Shown here piece after piece: positions 42,782-51,687 of a stretch of 64,000 nt of DNA. The notes under the pieces were generated by a model. It worked only from the letters and a program-made list of their open reading frames with translations. It ran no database searches and was not told where the DNA came from. Position numbers and translations under genes: made by a program. This stretch comes from Paracoccus sp. IB05 (GTDB lineage Bacteria > Pseudomonadota > Alphaproteobacteria > Rhodobacterales > Rhodobacteraceae): assembly GCF_016405985.1 (NCBI RefSeq), contig NZ_JAEFCF010000005.1:124001-188000 (forward strand), read 5' to 3'. Position 1 is the first letter of the stretch; each line of letters begins with the position of its first letter.

Positions 42782-43766
42782 CATGCTGAACCGCGCCATC
42801 GGCAAATCGGGGATCATGGCTTCGGCCATCGGACTTGGCACCTGGGCCATCGGCGGCTGGATGTGGGGCGGCACCGACCGTGCGGCTTCGATCGCAGCCA
42901 TCCGGGCCTCGATTGACGAGGGCGTCAGCCTGATCGACACCGCCCCTGCCTATGGCAAAGGTCTGGCCGAGGAAATCGTGGGCGAGGCGATCCGGGACCG
43001 CCGTGACAAGGTCGTTCTGGCCACCAAATGCGGCCTTGTCTGGCACACGCAAAAGGGCCGGCATTTCTTTGACTACGACGGCCAGCCCGTGCATCGTTAT
43101 CTGGGCCGCGACGCGATCATCCATGAGGTCGAGGAAAGTCTGCGCCGCCTGAAGACCGATTATATTGACCATTACATCACCCATTGGCAGGATCCGACCA
43201 CTCCGATTGACGAGACAATGGCCGCGCTGGAATCCCTGAAACAGACGGGTAAAATCCGCTCTGTCGGCGCCAGCAATGTCTCATCTGCCGAGCTGCGGGA
43301 TTATCTCGTGGCCGGACAGATGGATGCGATCCAGGAAGAATACTCGATGGTCAAACGCGACATCGAGACCAGCCTGCTGCCTTTGTGCCGCAAGAATGGC
43401 GTGGCGGTGCTGAGCTATTCATCTTTGGCGCTTGGACTGCTGGGAGGCCGGATCGGGCCGGATCGTGAATTTTCGGGCGATGATCAGCGCAGCAACAATC
43501 CGCGCTTTTCGCAGGAAAACCGCCGCAAGGTAGCGGCTTTGATGCAAGAGATCACGCCATTGGCCGAGGCCCAGGGCGCCACGCTGGCGCAGGTGGTGAT
43601 TGCCTGGACCCTGCAACAGCCGGGCATCACCTTCGCGCTTTGTGGCGCACGCAACCCCGAACATGCGCGCGAGAATGCGGCGGCGGGCCGGTTGCGGCTG
43701 CCCCCCGCAGACATCACCCTGATCTCTGATGCCGTGGCCCGGCATCTGACCGACCTCGACGGCTGA
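42771..43766 (+). CDS. Aldo/keto reductase
   Basis: 331 residues from MSHDMLNRAIGKSG with GGAGAGCGTC upstream. The catalytic tetrad is visible: Asp in SLIDTAPAYG, Tyr in the same segment, Lys in VLATKCGLVWH and His in YITHWQDP. NADPH-binding C-terminal loop FALCGARNPEHARENAAA. Related to IolS and YghZ-like reductases. It could reduce a sugar aldehyde or oxidise a polyol after uptake. Confidence 0.9.
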   Translation: MSHDMLNRAIGKSGIMASAIGLGTWAIGGWMWGGTDRAASIAAIRASIDEGVSLIDTAPAYGKGLAEEIVGEAIRDRRDKVVLATKCGLVWHTQKGRHFFDYDGQPVHRYLGRDAIIHEVEESLRRLKTDYIDHYITHWQDPTTPIDETMAALESLKQTGKIRSVGASNVSSAELRDYLVAGQMDAIQEEYSMVKRDIETSLLPLCRKNGVAVLSYSSLALGLLGGRIGPDREFSGDDQRSNNPRFSQENRRKVAALMQEITPLAEAQGATLAQVVIAWTLQQPGITFALCGARNPEHARENAAAGRLRLPPADITLISDAVARHLTDLDG

Positions 43767-43793
43767 GGCTTCGCCTCTTTGTCCTTCCAACAA

Positions 43794-43812
43794 TGCCGGA
43801 GTGGTTCCGGCA
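43794..43812 (+). repeat. Intercistronic hairpin before GlpD-like gene
   Basis: TGCCGGA and TCCGGCA are perfect arms around GTGGT in the 57-bp gap between the reductase and the GlpD-like gene. It may modulate expression of the downstream half of the operon. Confidence 0.55.
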
Positions 43813-43823
43813 ACCGGTGAATC

Positions 43824-45521
43824 ATGTCCAGAACCCGTGCCGATGAAATCGATAGCCTGCGCCAGAACGCGCATTTCGACGTGATGGTCGTAGGCGGCGG
43901 TATCAATGGAATCGGCGTCTACCGCGAACTGGCCCTGCAGGGCCTGCGGGTGCTGCTGGTCGAGCGCAATGACTTCTGTTCGGGTTGTTCGTCGGCGCCG
44001 TCCCGCATGATACATGGCGGGCTGCGCTATCTGGAAAATGGCGAAGTCTCGCTGGTGCGAGAATCCCTGGCAGAACGCGACAACCTCTTGCGAAACGCCC
44101 CGCATCTGGTGCATCCGCTGCCGACGACAGTGCCTGCCGCCTCGCGCTTCAGTGGGATTTTCAACGCGGCGGCGGGCTTTTTCGGCGCGAAAGGCAAGCC
44201 AAAGCCGCGTGGCATCGTGCCGATCCGCCTTGGCCTGACGCTTTACGATCTGCTCACCCGGCGCAATCGGCTCCTGCCACGCCACCGTGCGCATTCACAG
44301 GTCGAGACGCGCCGCCTCTGGCCGGATCTGACGCCGGATGCCCGCTGGTCGGCGACCTATTTTGACGCCTGGGTCTCGCACCCGGAACGGCTGGGGCTGG
44401 AGCTGATCCTCGACACGGCCAGCGCCGCGCCGCAATCCATCGCGCTGAATTATGCTGAGGTCGCACCGGGCCCTGAGGGTTTTCGCCTGACCGAGCAGGT
44501 CAGCGGCGAGACGCTGACGGTCACCGCGAAACTGGTCGTCAATGCCAGCGGGGCCTGGGTCGATCAGACGGCCCGGTCCCTGGGGGCGAGCGGGCAAAAA
44601 CGGCTGGTCTCGGGCACCAAGGGCTCGCATCTGATCCTGGACAATCCGGCGCTTTATAAGGCGCTGAACGGCCATATGATCTTTTTCGAGAATGCCGATG
44701 GCCGGGTCTGCATCACCTTCCCCTATCTGGGCCGTGTGCTGGCGGGATCGACCGATATCCGGGTTGAAACCCCCGGCCGCACCCGCTGCGAAGCGGAAGA
44801 GATGGATTACATCCTGACCTCGCTGCGCGGTGTTTTCCCCGCGATCGGCCTTGATCCGTCGCAGATCCTGTTCAGCTATTCCGGGGTTCGCCCGCTGCCG
44901 GTCAGCGATCATGATTTCACCGGCCGCATCTCGCGCGGTCATTTCACGCAGCGGATTGACGGGCCGGTGCCGCAGATCTGCATGGTGGGCGGCAAATGGA
45001 CCACCTTCCGCGCCTTTGCCGCACAGGTGGCCGATGAGGCGCTGGCCGAGCTGGGTGCGCCGCGCCTGCGTCAGACCGATGATCTGGCCATCGGCGGGGG
45101 CCATGATCACCCGGGCGAAGACGAACTGACCAGCGCCTTGCAGACCCGATTTGACCTGAAACCAGATCGTGCCCGCCATCTGGCGCAGACCTATGGCAGC
45201 CGTGCCTTTAACCTGCTCGCGGGGGGCGCAACGGAGGAACCGCTCTCGCTCAACTGCCCGCTTTCGCGGCAGGAACTGCACTGGATCCTGCGCCATGAGC
45301 GGGTTCTGCATCTGAGCGATCTGCTTCTGCGCCGCTCTGATCTGGCGATCACCGGGTGGCTGGACGCGCGCATGATCTCTGCCGCCGCCGCGCTGATGGC
45401 GGAGGAATTTGGCTGGGATGATACGCGGCGCGAGGCCGAAATCTCGAGCCTGACCGATGAACTGGCCCGCTTTCACGGCGTTGCCCCCGAGACATTGATT
45501 TCCCGAAATGAAAGGACCTGA
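43824..45521 (+). CDS. FAD-dependent GlpD/EryB-like polyol-phosphate dehydrogenase
   Basis: 565 residues. FAD dinucleotide motif VMVVGGGINGIGVYRELALQGLRVLLVER at residue 20. GlpD-family signatures SRMIHGGLRYLENGEVSLVRESLAER, LVVNASGAWVDQTARSLG, VSGTKGSHLILDNP and the C-terminal helical domain are present. The family oxidises sn-glycerol 3-phosphate or erythritol phosphate, feeding electrons to quinone. With an FGGY kinase and SorC regulator in the operon, a kinase-dehydrogenase sequence on a polyol is inferred. Specificity is unknown. Confidence 0.88.
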   Translation: MSRTRADEIDSLRQNAHFDVMVVGGGINGIGVYRELALQGLRVLLVERNDFCSGCSSAPSRMIHGGLRYLENGEVSLVRESLAERDNLLRNAPHLVHPLPTTVPAASRFSGIFNAAAGFFGAKGKPKPRGIVPIRLGLTLYDLLTRRNRLLPRHRAHSQVETRRLWPDLTPDARWSATYFDAWVSHPERLGLELILDTASAAPQSIALNYAEVAPGPEGFRLTEQVSGETLTVTAKLVVNASGAWVDQTARSLGASGQKRLVSGTKGSHLILDNPALYKALNGHMIFFENADGRVCITFPYLGRVLAGSTDIRVETPGRTRCEAEEMDYILTSLRGVFPAIGLDPSQILFSYSGVRPLPVSDHDFTGRISRGHFTQRIDGPVPQICMVGGKWTTFRAFAAQVADEALAELGAPRLRQTDDLAIGGGHDHPGEDELTSALQTRFDLKPDRARHLAQTYGSRAFNLLAGGATEEPLSLNCPLSRQELHWILRHERVLHLSDLLLRRSDLAITGWLDARMISAAAALMAEEFGWDDTRREAEISSLTDELARFHGVAPETLISRNERT

Positions 45522-45525
45522 TCCA

Positions 45526-46368
45526 ATGCGTCTCAGCCCCAAAGCCCGGATGAACCGGATGTTCACTAATGGAAAATGCCTTGATGTGGCGCTTGATCAC
45601 GGGGTCTGCAATGAGCCCGGTTTCCTGATCGGGCTGGAAAACATGGCCGGCGTGGTCAATTCGCTGATCGAGGCACGTCCCGATGCGATCCAGGTGGCTT
45701 ACGGCCAGGCCGATCTGCTGCAATCGCGTCCCGAAAAGGACAAGCCCGCGCTGGTCATGCGTATCGACATGGGCAACCCGTATAACGCACAGCGTCACCG
45801 GGTGATGTGGTCCATGCTGCAAAACGCGGAGGAGCCGATCATCGGCGCGCTTGAGATGGATGCCGCCTGCGTGGTGGTAAACCTCTTCATGCTGCCCGAT
45901 GAGCCGGACCTGTTCCGCCAATGCGTGGAAAACATCTCTCGCGTGCGGGCCGCCTGTCACAAATACGGCATGCCGCTGATGATCGAGCCGCTGGTCATGC
46001 TGCCAAATGATGTGCGGGGCGGCTATCAGGTGGATGGGGACGCCGAAAAGATCGTGACCCTGGTGCGGCTGGCCTCGGAAATGGGGGCGGATATCATCAA
46101 GGCCGACCCGACCGACGATGCCGAAGACTTCCATCGCGTGGTCGAGGCGGCGCGGGTGCCGGTGCTGGTGCGGGGCGGCGGCAAGGAAGATCTGCGTGTC
46201 GTCTTGCAGAAATCGGCAGCCCTCATGGCGCAGGGCGCACATGGCATGGTCTATGGCCGCAATATCTACCAACATGCCAATCCAAAGGCGATTGTTGCGG
46301 CGCTGATGGCGATCATCCACCAGGGCGCCTCGGGCGAAGCGGCATGGGAGGTTTACCAGAATGGCTGA
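45526..46368 (+). CDS. Class I aldolase of the DhnA/LsrF family
   Basis: 280 residues from MRLSPKARMNRM, nine bases after AAAGGA; an in-frame ATG at 45508 is inside the upstream gene. Family motifs: CLDVALDHGV, MGADIIKADPTDD with the probable Schiff-base lysine, VLVRGGGKEDLRVVL and HGMVYGRNIYQH (phosphate-binding glycines). Members include archaeal-type fructose-bisphosphate aldolase and LsrF thiolase. It would cleave or transfer a phosphorylated ketose intermediate. Confidence 0.88.
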   Translation: MRLSPKARMNRMFTNGKCLDVALDHGVCNEPGFLIGLENMAGVVNSLIEARPDAIQVAYGQADLLQSRPEKDKPALVMRIDMGNPYNAQRHRVMWSMLQNAEEPIIGALEMDAACVVVNLFMLPDEPDLFRQCVENISRVRAACHKYGMPLMIEPLVMLPNDVRGGYQVDGDAEKIVTLVRLASEMGADIIKADPTDDAEDFHRVVEAARVPVLVRGGGKEDLRVVLQKSAALMAQGAHGMVYGRNIYQHANPKAIVAALMAIIHQGASGEAAWEVYQNG

Positions 46369-47866
46369 TCCGGTTCCCGGCACCGGCCGCTACCTCCTCG
46401 GGCTTGACGCCGGAAATACGGTGATCAAGGCCGTTCTGTTCGACCTGGAGGGCAGGCAGATTGCCATGAGCGCGATGGACGGCCAATCCTCGCGCCCCGC
46501 ACCTGGCTTTGTTGAGCGCGATCTGGACGAGCTATGGGCGAATGCGCGTCAGGTGATCCGTGACTGCCTGCGCGAGGCTGACATTCGCGCCGATCAGATC
46601 GCAGCCATAGGCTGTGCGGGTCATGGCAACGGGCTTTATCTGGTCGATGGGGCGGGCCGCGCCCTCTTGGGGATCCAGTCGCTGGACACCCGCGCCGCCG
46701 ATATGGCCGCATCGCTGGCAGATCAGGGTGCAAGGCTGCATGCGCTGTGTCTGCAAAAGCCCTGGCCCGCGCAGACCCCAACGCTGCTGGCCTGGGTCAA
46801 ACGGTACCGACCCGATATCTATGCCCAAAGCGCCACGCTGATGATGAGCAAGGATTTCATCAACTTCCGCCTGACGGGCGAGCGGACCGGCGACATTTCC
46901 GACATGTCGGGTGCTGGCCTCCTGCGAATGCCGGAATGCAGCTATGACGCCGGTCTGATGGCGCTTTACGGGCTGGAAGATGCGATGCACCTGCTGCCGC
47001 GTCTGGTGGATCCGGCGGAAATCGCCGGCCATGTCAGCCCTGAGGCGGCGGCGCAGACCGGGCTTGCGGTCGGAACACCGGTGGTTGGCGGCTATTTCGA
47101 TGTGATCTCTTCGGCGCTTGGCGCGGGTTCGGTGCGGGCGGGCCAGGCCTCGATCATCGCGGGCAGCTGGGGGATCAATCAGATCTTCTCAGACATCCCG
47201 GCGCAGAACCCCGATGTCTTCATGGTCGCGGGCTTTGGCAAGGGTCGCTTCGTGAACATCGAATCCAGCGCCACTTCGGCCGCCAGTCTGGAATGGTATG
47301 TGCGCGAGTTTCTTGAGCGCGGCGGCCATCACGATGATCCCTTCGGCTGGTCGAATGCCCGTATCGCCGGGTTGACGCCTGCGGCCGATGACCCGTTCTT
47401 CCATCCTTTCCTATACGGCTCCGGCCAGGGCGCCGCGTTTCGCGCGGGCTTTTACGGCATCGCAGGCTGGCATGGCGAGCCGCATCTGCTGCGGGCGCTT
47501 TATGAAGGCGTGATGTTTGAACACCGCCGTCATATCGGCGTGCTGCTGGCCGCAGGGCTTTCCCTGAATGAGGCCACTCTGGCCGGAGGCGGCTCACGCA
47601 GCCCGATCTGGCCGCAAATGTTTGCGGACGGGCTGAATCTGCCCGTCACCGTCGCCGAGGCCCGCGAGACCGGAGCCCTTGGCGCAGCCATCGGAGCCGG
47701 GATCGGAGCCGGGATTTTCGCCGATTATGAGGATGGCGCGGCACGCATGACCCGTTCAGCGGCGCAATATACCCCCGATCCGCGCCTCGTCCCGCATTAT
47801 GACCAGCGTTACCGCCGCTATCTCGATCTGACAGACCGCATGCGCGGTTTCTGGCAGGCCGGCTGA
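46361..47866 (+). CDS. FGGY-family carbohydrate kinase
   Basis: 501 residues. N-terminal phosphate loop YLLGLDAGNTVIKAVLFDLEGRQ; substrate loop AIGCAGHGNGLYLVDGAGRALL; catalytic Asp in VVGGYFDVISSALGAG; C-terminal ATP site ATLAGGGSRSPIWPQMFADGLNLPV. Overlaps the aldolase stop by 8 bp. Resembles L-xylulose, LsrK and polyol kinases in layout. It probably phosphorylates the imported sugar or polyol to make the inducer and first intermediate. Confidence 0.9.
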   Translation: MADPVPGTGRYLLGLDAGNTVIKAVLFDLEGRQIAMSAMDGQSSRPAPGFVERDLDELWANARQVIRDCLREADIRADQIAAIGCAGHGNGLYLVDGAGRALLGIQSLDTRAADMAASLADQGARLHALCLQKPWPAQTPTLLAWVKRYRPDIYAQSATLMMSKDFINFRLTGERTGDISDMSGAGLLRMPECSYDAGLMALYGLEDAMHLLPRLVDPAEIAGHVSPEAAAQTGLAVGTPVVGGYFDVISSALGAGSVRAGQASIIAGSWGINQIFSDIPAQNPDVFMVAGFGKGRFVNIESSATSAASLEWYVREFLERGGHHDDPFGWSNARIAGLTPAADDPFFHPFLYGSGQGAAFRAGFYGIAGWHGEPHLLRALYEGVMFEHRRHIGVLLAAGLSLNEATLAGGGSRSPIWPQMFADGLNLPVTVAEARETGALGAAIGAGIGAGIFADYEDGAARMTRSAAQYTPDPRLVPHYDQRYRRYLDLTDRMRGFWQAG

Positions 47867-47885
47867 TTTCAGGGATACCAGAGAC

Positions 47886-49523
47886 ATGGCTGATACCTAC
47901 CGCCTCGAGGGCGATTATGACTTTGTGATCATCGGCGCCGGCACGGCGGGCTGTGTGCTGGCCAACCGTCTCAGCCAGGACCCGGCAACCCGTGTTCTGC
48001 TGCTGGAGGCCGGAAAATCCGATGCCTATCACTGGGTGCGTATCCCGGTCGGCTATCTTTACTGCATTGGCAATCCGCGCACCGACTGGATGATGAAAAC
48101 CGAGCCCGAGCCGGGATTGAACGGGCGCAGCCTCGCCTATCCGCGGGGCAAGGTTCTGGGCGGCTGCAGCTCGGTCAATGGTATGATCTATATGCGCGGC
48201 CAGTCGGCGGATTACGATCACTGGCGCCAGCTTGGCTGCACCGGCTGGGGCTGGGATGACGTGCTGCCCTGGTTTCGCAAGTCCGAAGACCACCACGCGG
48301 GCGCCAGTGCCATGCATGGGGGGGGCGGCGAATGGAAGGTCGCCCGCCAGCGCCTGCAATGGGACATTCTGAAAGCTGTGCAGCGCGGTGCTGAAGAATT
48401 CGGCATCCACCCGCGCGAAGATTTCAACGATGGCGACAATGCGGGATCGGGCTTTTTCGAGGTGAACCAGCAGGGCGGCATGCGCTGGAACACCGCGCGC
48501 GGCTTTTTGCGCCCGGCGCTGAAACGCCCCAACCTGCGCCTGATCAAAGAGGCCGAGGTGCAGTCGCTGCTCCTTGATGGCACCCGCGTGACCGGCGTAC
48601 AGTTCCGCCAGGGCGGGCACGATGTCACCGTGCTGGCCAGGCGCGAGGTGATCCTGGCCGCAGGTGCGATCAATTCGCCAAAACTGCTGGAGTTGTCGGG
48701 GATCGGCGACCCCGGGGTGCTGGCGGCCTGCGGCATCCCGGTTCGCCATGAGAAGCGGGCGGTCGGCGCGAACCTGCAGGATCATCTGCAAATCCGCACC
48801 GTTTTCAGGGTCAGCAATGCCCGCACGCTGAACACGCTCGCCAATAGCCTGACCGGCAAGGCGAAGATCGGGCTACAGTATCTTCTGACCCGCTCTGGCC
48901 CGATGTCTATGGCGCCCAGCCAGTTCGGCATGTTTACCCGCTCCGACCCGTCGCTGGCATTTCCCGATCTGGAATATCACATCCAGCCTTTGTCGACCGA
49001 CAAGCTGGGCGATCCGCTGCACCCATTTCCTGCGATCACGGTCTCGGTCTGCAATTTGCGGCCTGAAAGTGTGGGAAGCAGCCATATCCGCAGCAAGGAT
49101 GCTGGCGCCCCACCCACGATCCGGCCGAATTACCTCTCGACACACGGAGATCGTTCTGTGGCTCTGGCCTCGGTGCGTCAGGCGCGCCGGATTATGACGG
49201 CTGCGGCTCTGGCTCCCTTTGAACCACAAGAGATCCTTCCTGGTCCCGGGATCGGCGAGGACCTCGGGCACCGGGGAGATGAGGAACTGCTGGCGGCCAT
49301 CGGAAATATCGCGACAACAATCTTCCACCCTGTCGGAACCTGCCGCATGGGAACTCATCCCGAAGCCGTGGTTGACACACAATTGCGCTTCCGGGGGCTG
49401 GCCGGGCTTCGGATCGTTGATGCCTCGATCATGCCTCGGATCGTTTCAGGCAATACAGCCTCGCCCGTGGTGATGATTGCCGAGAAAGCTGCAGCCATGA
49501 TCCGAAATGATCCTGGACCGTAA
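47886..49523 (+). CDS. GMC-family FAD oxidoreductase (choline/alcohol dehydrogenase-like)
   Basis: 545 residues. ADP-binding motif YDFVIIGAGTAGCVLANRLSQ. GMC signature 1 PRGKVLGGCSSVNGMIYMRGQ and signature 2 GAINSPKLLELSGIGDPGVL. Catalytic C-terminal HPVGTCRMG and NTASPVVMIAEKAA. It oxidises a primary or secondary alcohol with FAD. Last gene of the operon, immediately followed by transposon debris. It could feed an alternative branch, converting an alcohol to an aldehyde or ketone for the reductase or kinase. Confidence 0.92.
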   Translation: MADTYRLEGDYDFVIIGAGTAGCVLANRLSQDPATRVLLLEAGKSDAYHWVRIPVGYLYCIGNPRTDWMMKTEPEPGLNGRSLAYPRGKVLGGCSSVNGMIYMRGQSADYDHWRQLGCTGWGWDDVLPWFRKSEDHHAGASAMHGGGGEWKVARQRLQWDILKAVQRGAEEFGIHPREDFNDGDNAGSGFFEVNQQGGMRWNTARGFLRPALKRPNLRLIKEAEVQSLLLDGTRVTGVQFRQGGHDVTVLARREVILAAGAINSPKLLELSGIGDPGVLAACGIPVRHEKRAVGANLQDHLQIRTVFRVSNARTLNTLANSLTGKAKIGLQYLLTRSGPMSMAPSQFGMFTRSDPSLAFPDLEYHIQPLSTDKLGDPLHPFPAITVSVCNLRPESVGSSHIRSKDAGAPPTIRPNYLSTHGDRSVALASVRQARRIMTAAALAPFEPQEILPGPGIGEDLGHRGDEELLAAIGNIATTIFHPVGTCRMGTHPEAVVDTQLRFRGLAGLRIVDASIMPRIVSGNTASPVVMIAEKAAAMIRNDPGP

Positions 49524-49545
49524 ACTGGCTTGGCAGGATGCTGAT

Positions 49546-49746
49546 TTAACCGCGTGTCGATGCCGCCTCCGGAACATGCTTCCCCTTCTGCCGGTCGATG
49601 ACAGCCTCGGCAGAAACAGATCGGGATTGTCTGAAACGAGGGGCCTCACCCACGCCAACCCGAAAGATCAGGGCCACCAGAGGTCCAAAACCGGGTGCCG
49701 ACATCAGCAGACGGCAAATGCCGTCTTCGGCGGCGATCCACGTCAT
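49546..49746 (-). pseudogene. IS110-family transposase C-terminal fragment
   Basis: Leftward frame RLLMSAPGFGPLVALIFRVGVG, EAPRFRQSRSVSA matches the transposase_20 (IS116/IS110/IS902) segment that reads LMTVPGVGPVxAL. After about 30 residues similarity is lost. It abuts the IS66 TnpC fragment, showing one element inserted into or recombined with the other. Confidence 0.55.
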
Positions 49747-50280
49747 TCATCCTGGCGGTGACGATCAGGGAATTCAGGAAGGCAGCGCGTTCGCCGCCAC
49801 GCGATGATCCGGCGAAGAGCCAGGCCGTCCTGCCAGGGGCGACACCGCGCTGCGCGCGTTCGGGCGCATTGTTCGTCAGGCAAATCCGGCCGTCACCGGG
49901 GAAGCGGGTGAAGGCTTCCCGGCGACCGTCTTCCCCGAACATGTCGTTGATCGCCCTGGCGACGGGGGTGTGCTTCGACATCCCGGCGCGTTCCGCCCGC
50001 AAACTTCTCGCGGACGGTCCGGATCACTTTCCACTGCCGGGGGATCACCTTCAGCGTCCCGGTGATGTCTTCGCCCATCTTCAATATGCGCGCCGATCCA
50101 CAGCAGGTGCAGGAGGTCGGCGCCTCGATCACCACGCGCTCACGGGGCAAATGTTCGGGGAACGGCTTGCGGGCGGGGCGGCGGCGCCCGAACGCCATGG
50201 TCGTGGTTTTGGACGCGGAAGCACCCGCGTCTGCACGATCCTGTTCAAGATCCGTCTCGAGATCCTCAAAGCTGCATCTC
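49646..50280 (-). pseudogene. IS66-family TnpC transposase, internally deleted
   Basis: Two pieces in different frames. The N-terminal part (about 50280-49990: RKPFPEHLPRERVVIEAPTS, CTCCGSARILKMGEDITGT, PRQWKVIRTVREKFAGG) and the C-terminal part (about 49985-49720: SKHTPVARAINDMFGEDGRR, NNAPERAQRGVAPGRTAWLF) are joined with the central catalytic domain missing. Inactive. Confidence 0.75.
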
Positions 50281-50476
50281 GAGGTGTTCGATCACCATCG
50301 TGCCAGAACAGCTTGATCAGATCGCCTTTGCGCCCCCGGAAGCAGAAGATCTCGCCACCATGCGGATCGCGACCGACCCCCTGTTGCAGCTGCAGTGCGA
50401 GCCTGTTCATCCCGCAGCGCATGTCCGTCACACCGCCCGCGATCCAGACCCTCACTCCGGCAGGAAACGCTGCCAT
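50281..50476 (-). pseudogene. IS66-family TnpB (Orf2), truncated
   Basis: From ATG at 50476 the frame reads FPAGVRVWIAGGVTDMRCGM and GGEIFCFRGRKGDLIKLFWHDGD, the conserved TnpB accessory protein of IS66. It then leaves the family pattern; the normal C terminus (LERGRFVWP) is absent, and the remaining frame overlaps TnpC sequence. Confidence 0.75.
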
Positions 50477-50874
50477 CGCGGATCCGGAACGGCCAGCAGG
50501 GCCGCCAGATGCGCAGGCGTGAGCGAAACCGGGATCGTCCTGCGACATCCGTTCGTCAGCGTGATGTCGATCCGGGTATCTTCCCCATCGCGCGAAGGTC
50601 GGTGTGCTGGCGCAGGCCGGGCGCTTTCCATCGCCAGCGGCACAAAACCAACGCCAGGAACCGGCGCAGCAAGAGCAGCACTGCGATACCCGCGCCGCCA
50701 GATCGAAAGCAGAGACCGCGAAATCCCATACCGGCGGGCCGTCGCCGAACCCGGCCTGGAGCCGCGCAGGCTCTCTTCAACGATCCGTACCTTATCCGCG
50801 TCTGACCCGTGTCGACGACGGCCTGCCTCATCGGTCGCGAAGATCTCGACTGGGGAAACAACTGAAGCGCATAC
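50452..50874 (-). CDS. IS66-family TnpA (Orf1)
   Basis: 140 residues from MVCASVVSPVEIFATDEAG. DADKVRIVEESLRGSRPGSA and ARRYGISRSLLSIWRRGYR form the helix-turn-helix DNA-binding region of IS66 TnpA. The C terminus (ITLTNGCRRTIPVSLTPAHL) is intact. It overlaps the tnpB start. This is the only apparently complete frame of the IS66 remnant, and the element cannot move without TnpC. Confidence 0.7.
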   Translation of the reverse strand, partial: VCASVVSPVEIFATDEAGRRRHGSDADKVRIVEESLRGSRPGSATARRYGISRSLLSIWRRGYRSAALAAPVPGVGFVPLAMESARPAPAHRPSRDGEDTRIDITLTNGCRRTIPVSLTPAHLAALLAVPDPRWQRFLPE

Positions 50875-50979
50875 CATAGGGCAATGCCCCAGGCCCATTT
50901 GCACGATCAGACCAGACGGCCCTCACTGCAGGCATATCTTTGACTCTGATAAATTCGGGAAGACATCAAGCGCCGCAAC

Positions 50980-51192
50980 GCCCTGCCAATGATCCCGATG
51001 CGCAAAAACCGAAAGATGCGCAAGGTTGCAGACATGACCATCTACACGCTGCGCAATATGGTCGGGCGGTGCTTCAACAAGCTGAAGAACAGCCGTCGAC
51101 TGGCAAGCCGCTGCGACAAAACCGCAGACAGGTTTCCCGGCTTCATCGATATCGCCTGTATCAGGCTGTCGCTCCGATATTTGTCAACATGA
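50980..51192 (+). pseudogene. IS5-family transposase C-terminal fragment
   Basis: The frame MIPMRKNRKMRKVADMTIYT, LRNMVGRCFNKLKNSRRLAS, RCDKTADRFPGFIDIACIRL matches the C terminus of IS5-type DDE transposases (catalytic Glu replaced by Gly in LVERCFNKLK). No N-terminal part is present. Confidence 0.7.
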
Positions 51193-51687
51193 CCCAGAAG
51201 CCCGCGCAAGATGCCGGGCGCCAGATTTCAGTGGATCAAAGGGCTGTTTGCACCGGTTAGGGTCCACCGCTTGCGCGCCGTAGAGGCGGAAGCAGATGAT
51301 CCCAGGTTCAACGGCTTCGATCACATCCGGCAGGGCGGGCCAGGCTGCCCGGCTGTATCGGCACGCATGATGGGCTGAACGCCGCGCTGAATGGCGAGGA
51401 CATCGACGCTGTGGAGGCGGTCCCAGGATGAACACCAAAGTTCCGATCAGCCCTGCTTTCCCGTCCCAACCCCTGCCGGTCGTCGAATTTGGCCGCAGCG
51501 CCTACGACCTGCCGGCGCCCCGCCAGGCCCGCTCGCGACCTGCCAGCGCGGCGATTTTTGTGGCCATTCCGGGGAACTGGGGGAGAGCAGGTCGCACTGC
51601 CCTTCGCTGCCCCGGCTGGAGAGGTCAGGGCTGAACTGCCGGCCGATAAGCGCAATCCCGGCGATGTCCGGGATGTGGCGCAGGCGA
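51193..51687. other. Intergenic debris, no gene recognised
   Basis: About 500 bp between the IS5 fragment and the end of the phosphotransferase gene. Several short frames exist on both strands, but none has a start signal or a family I recognise. Probably remnants of the right flank of the IS cluster. Confidence 0.4.
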
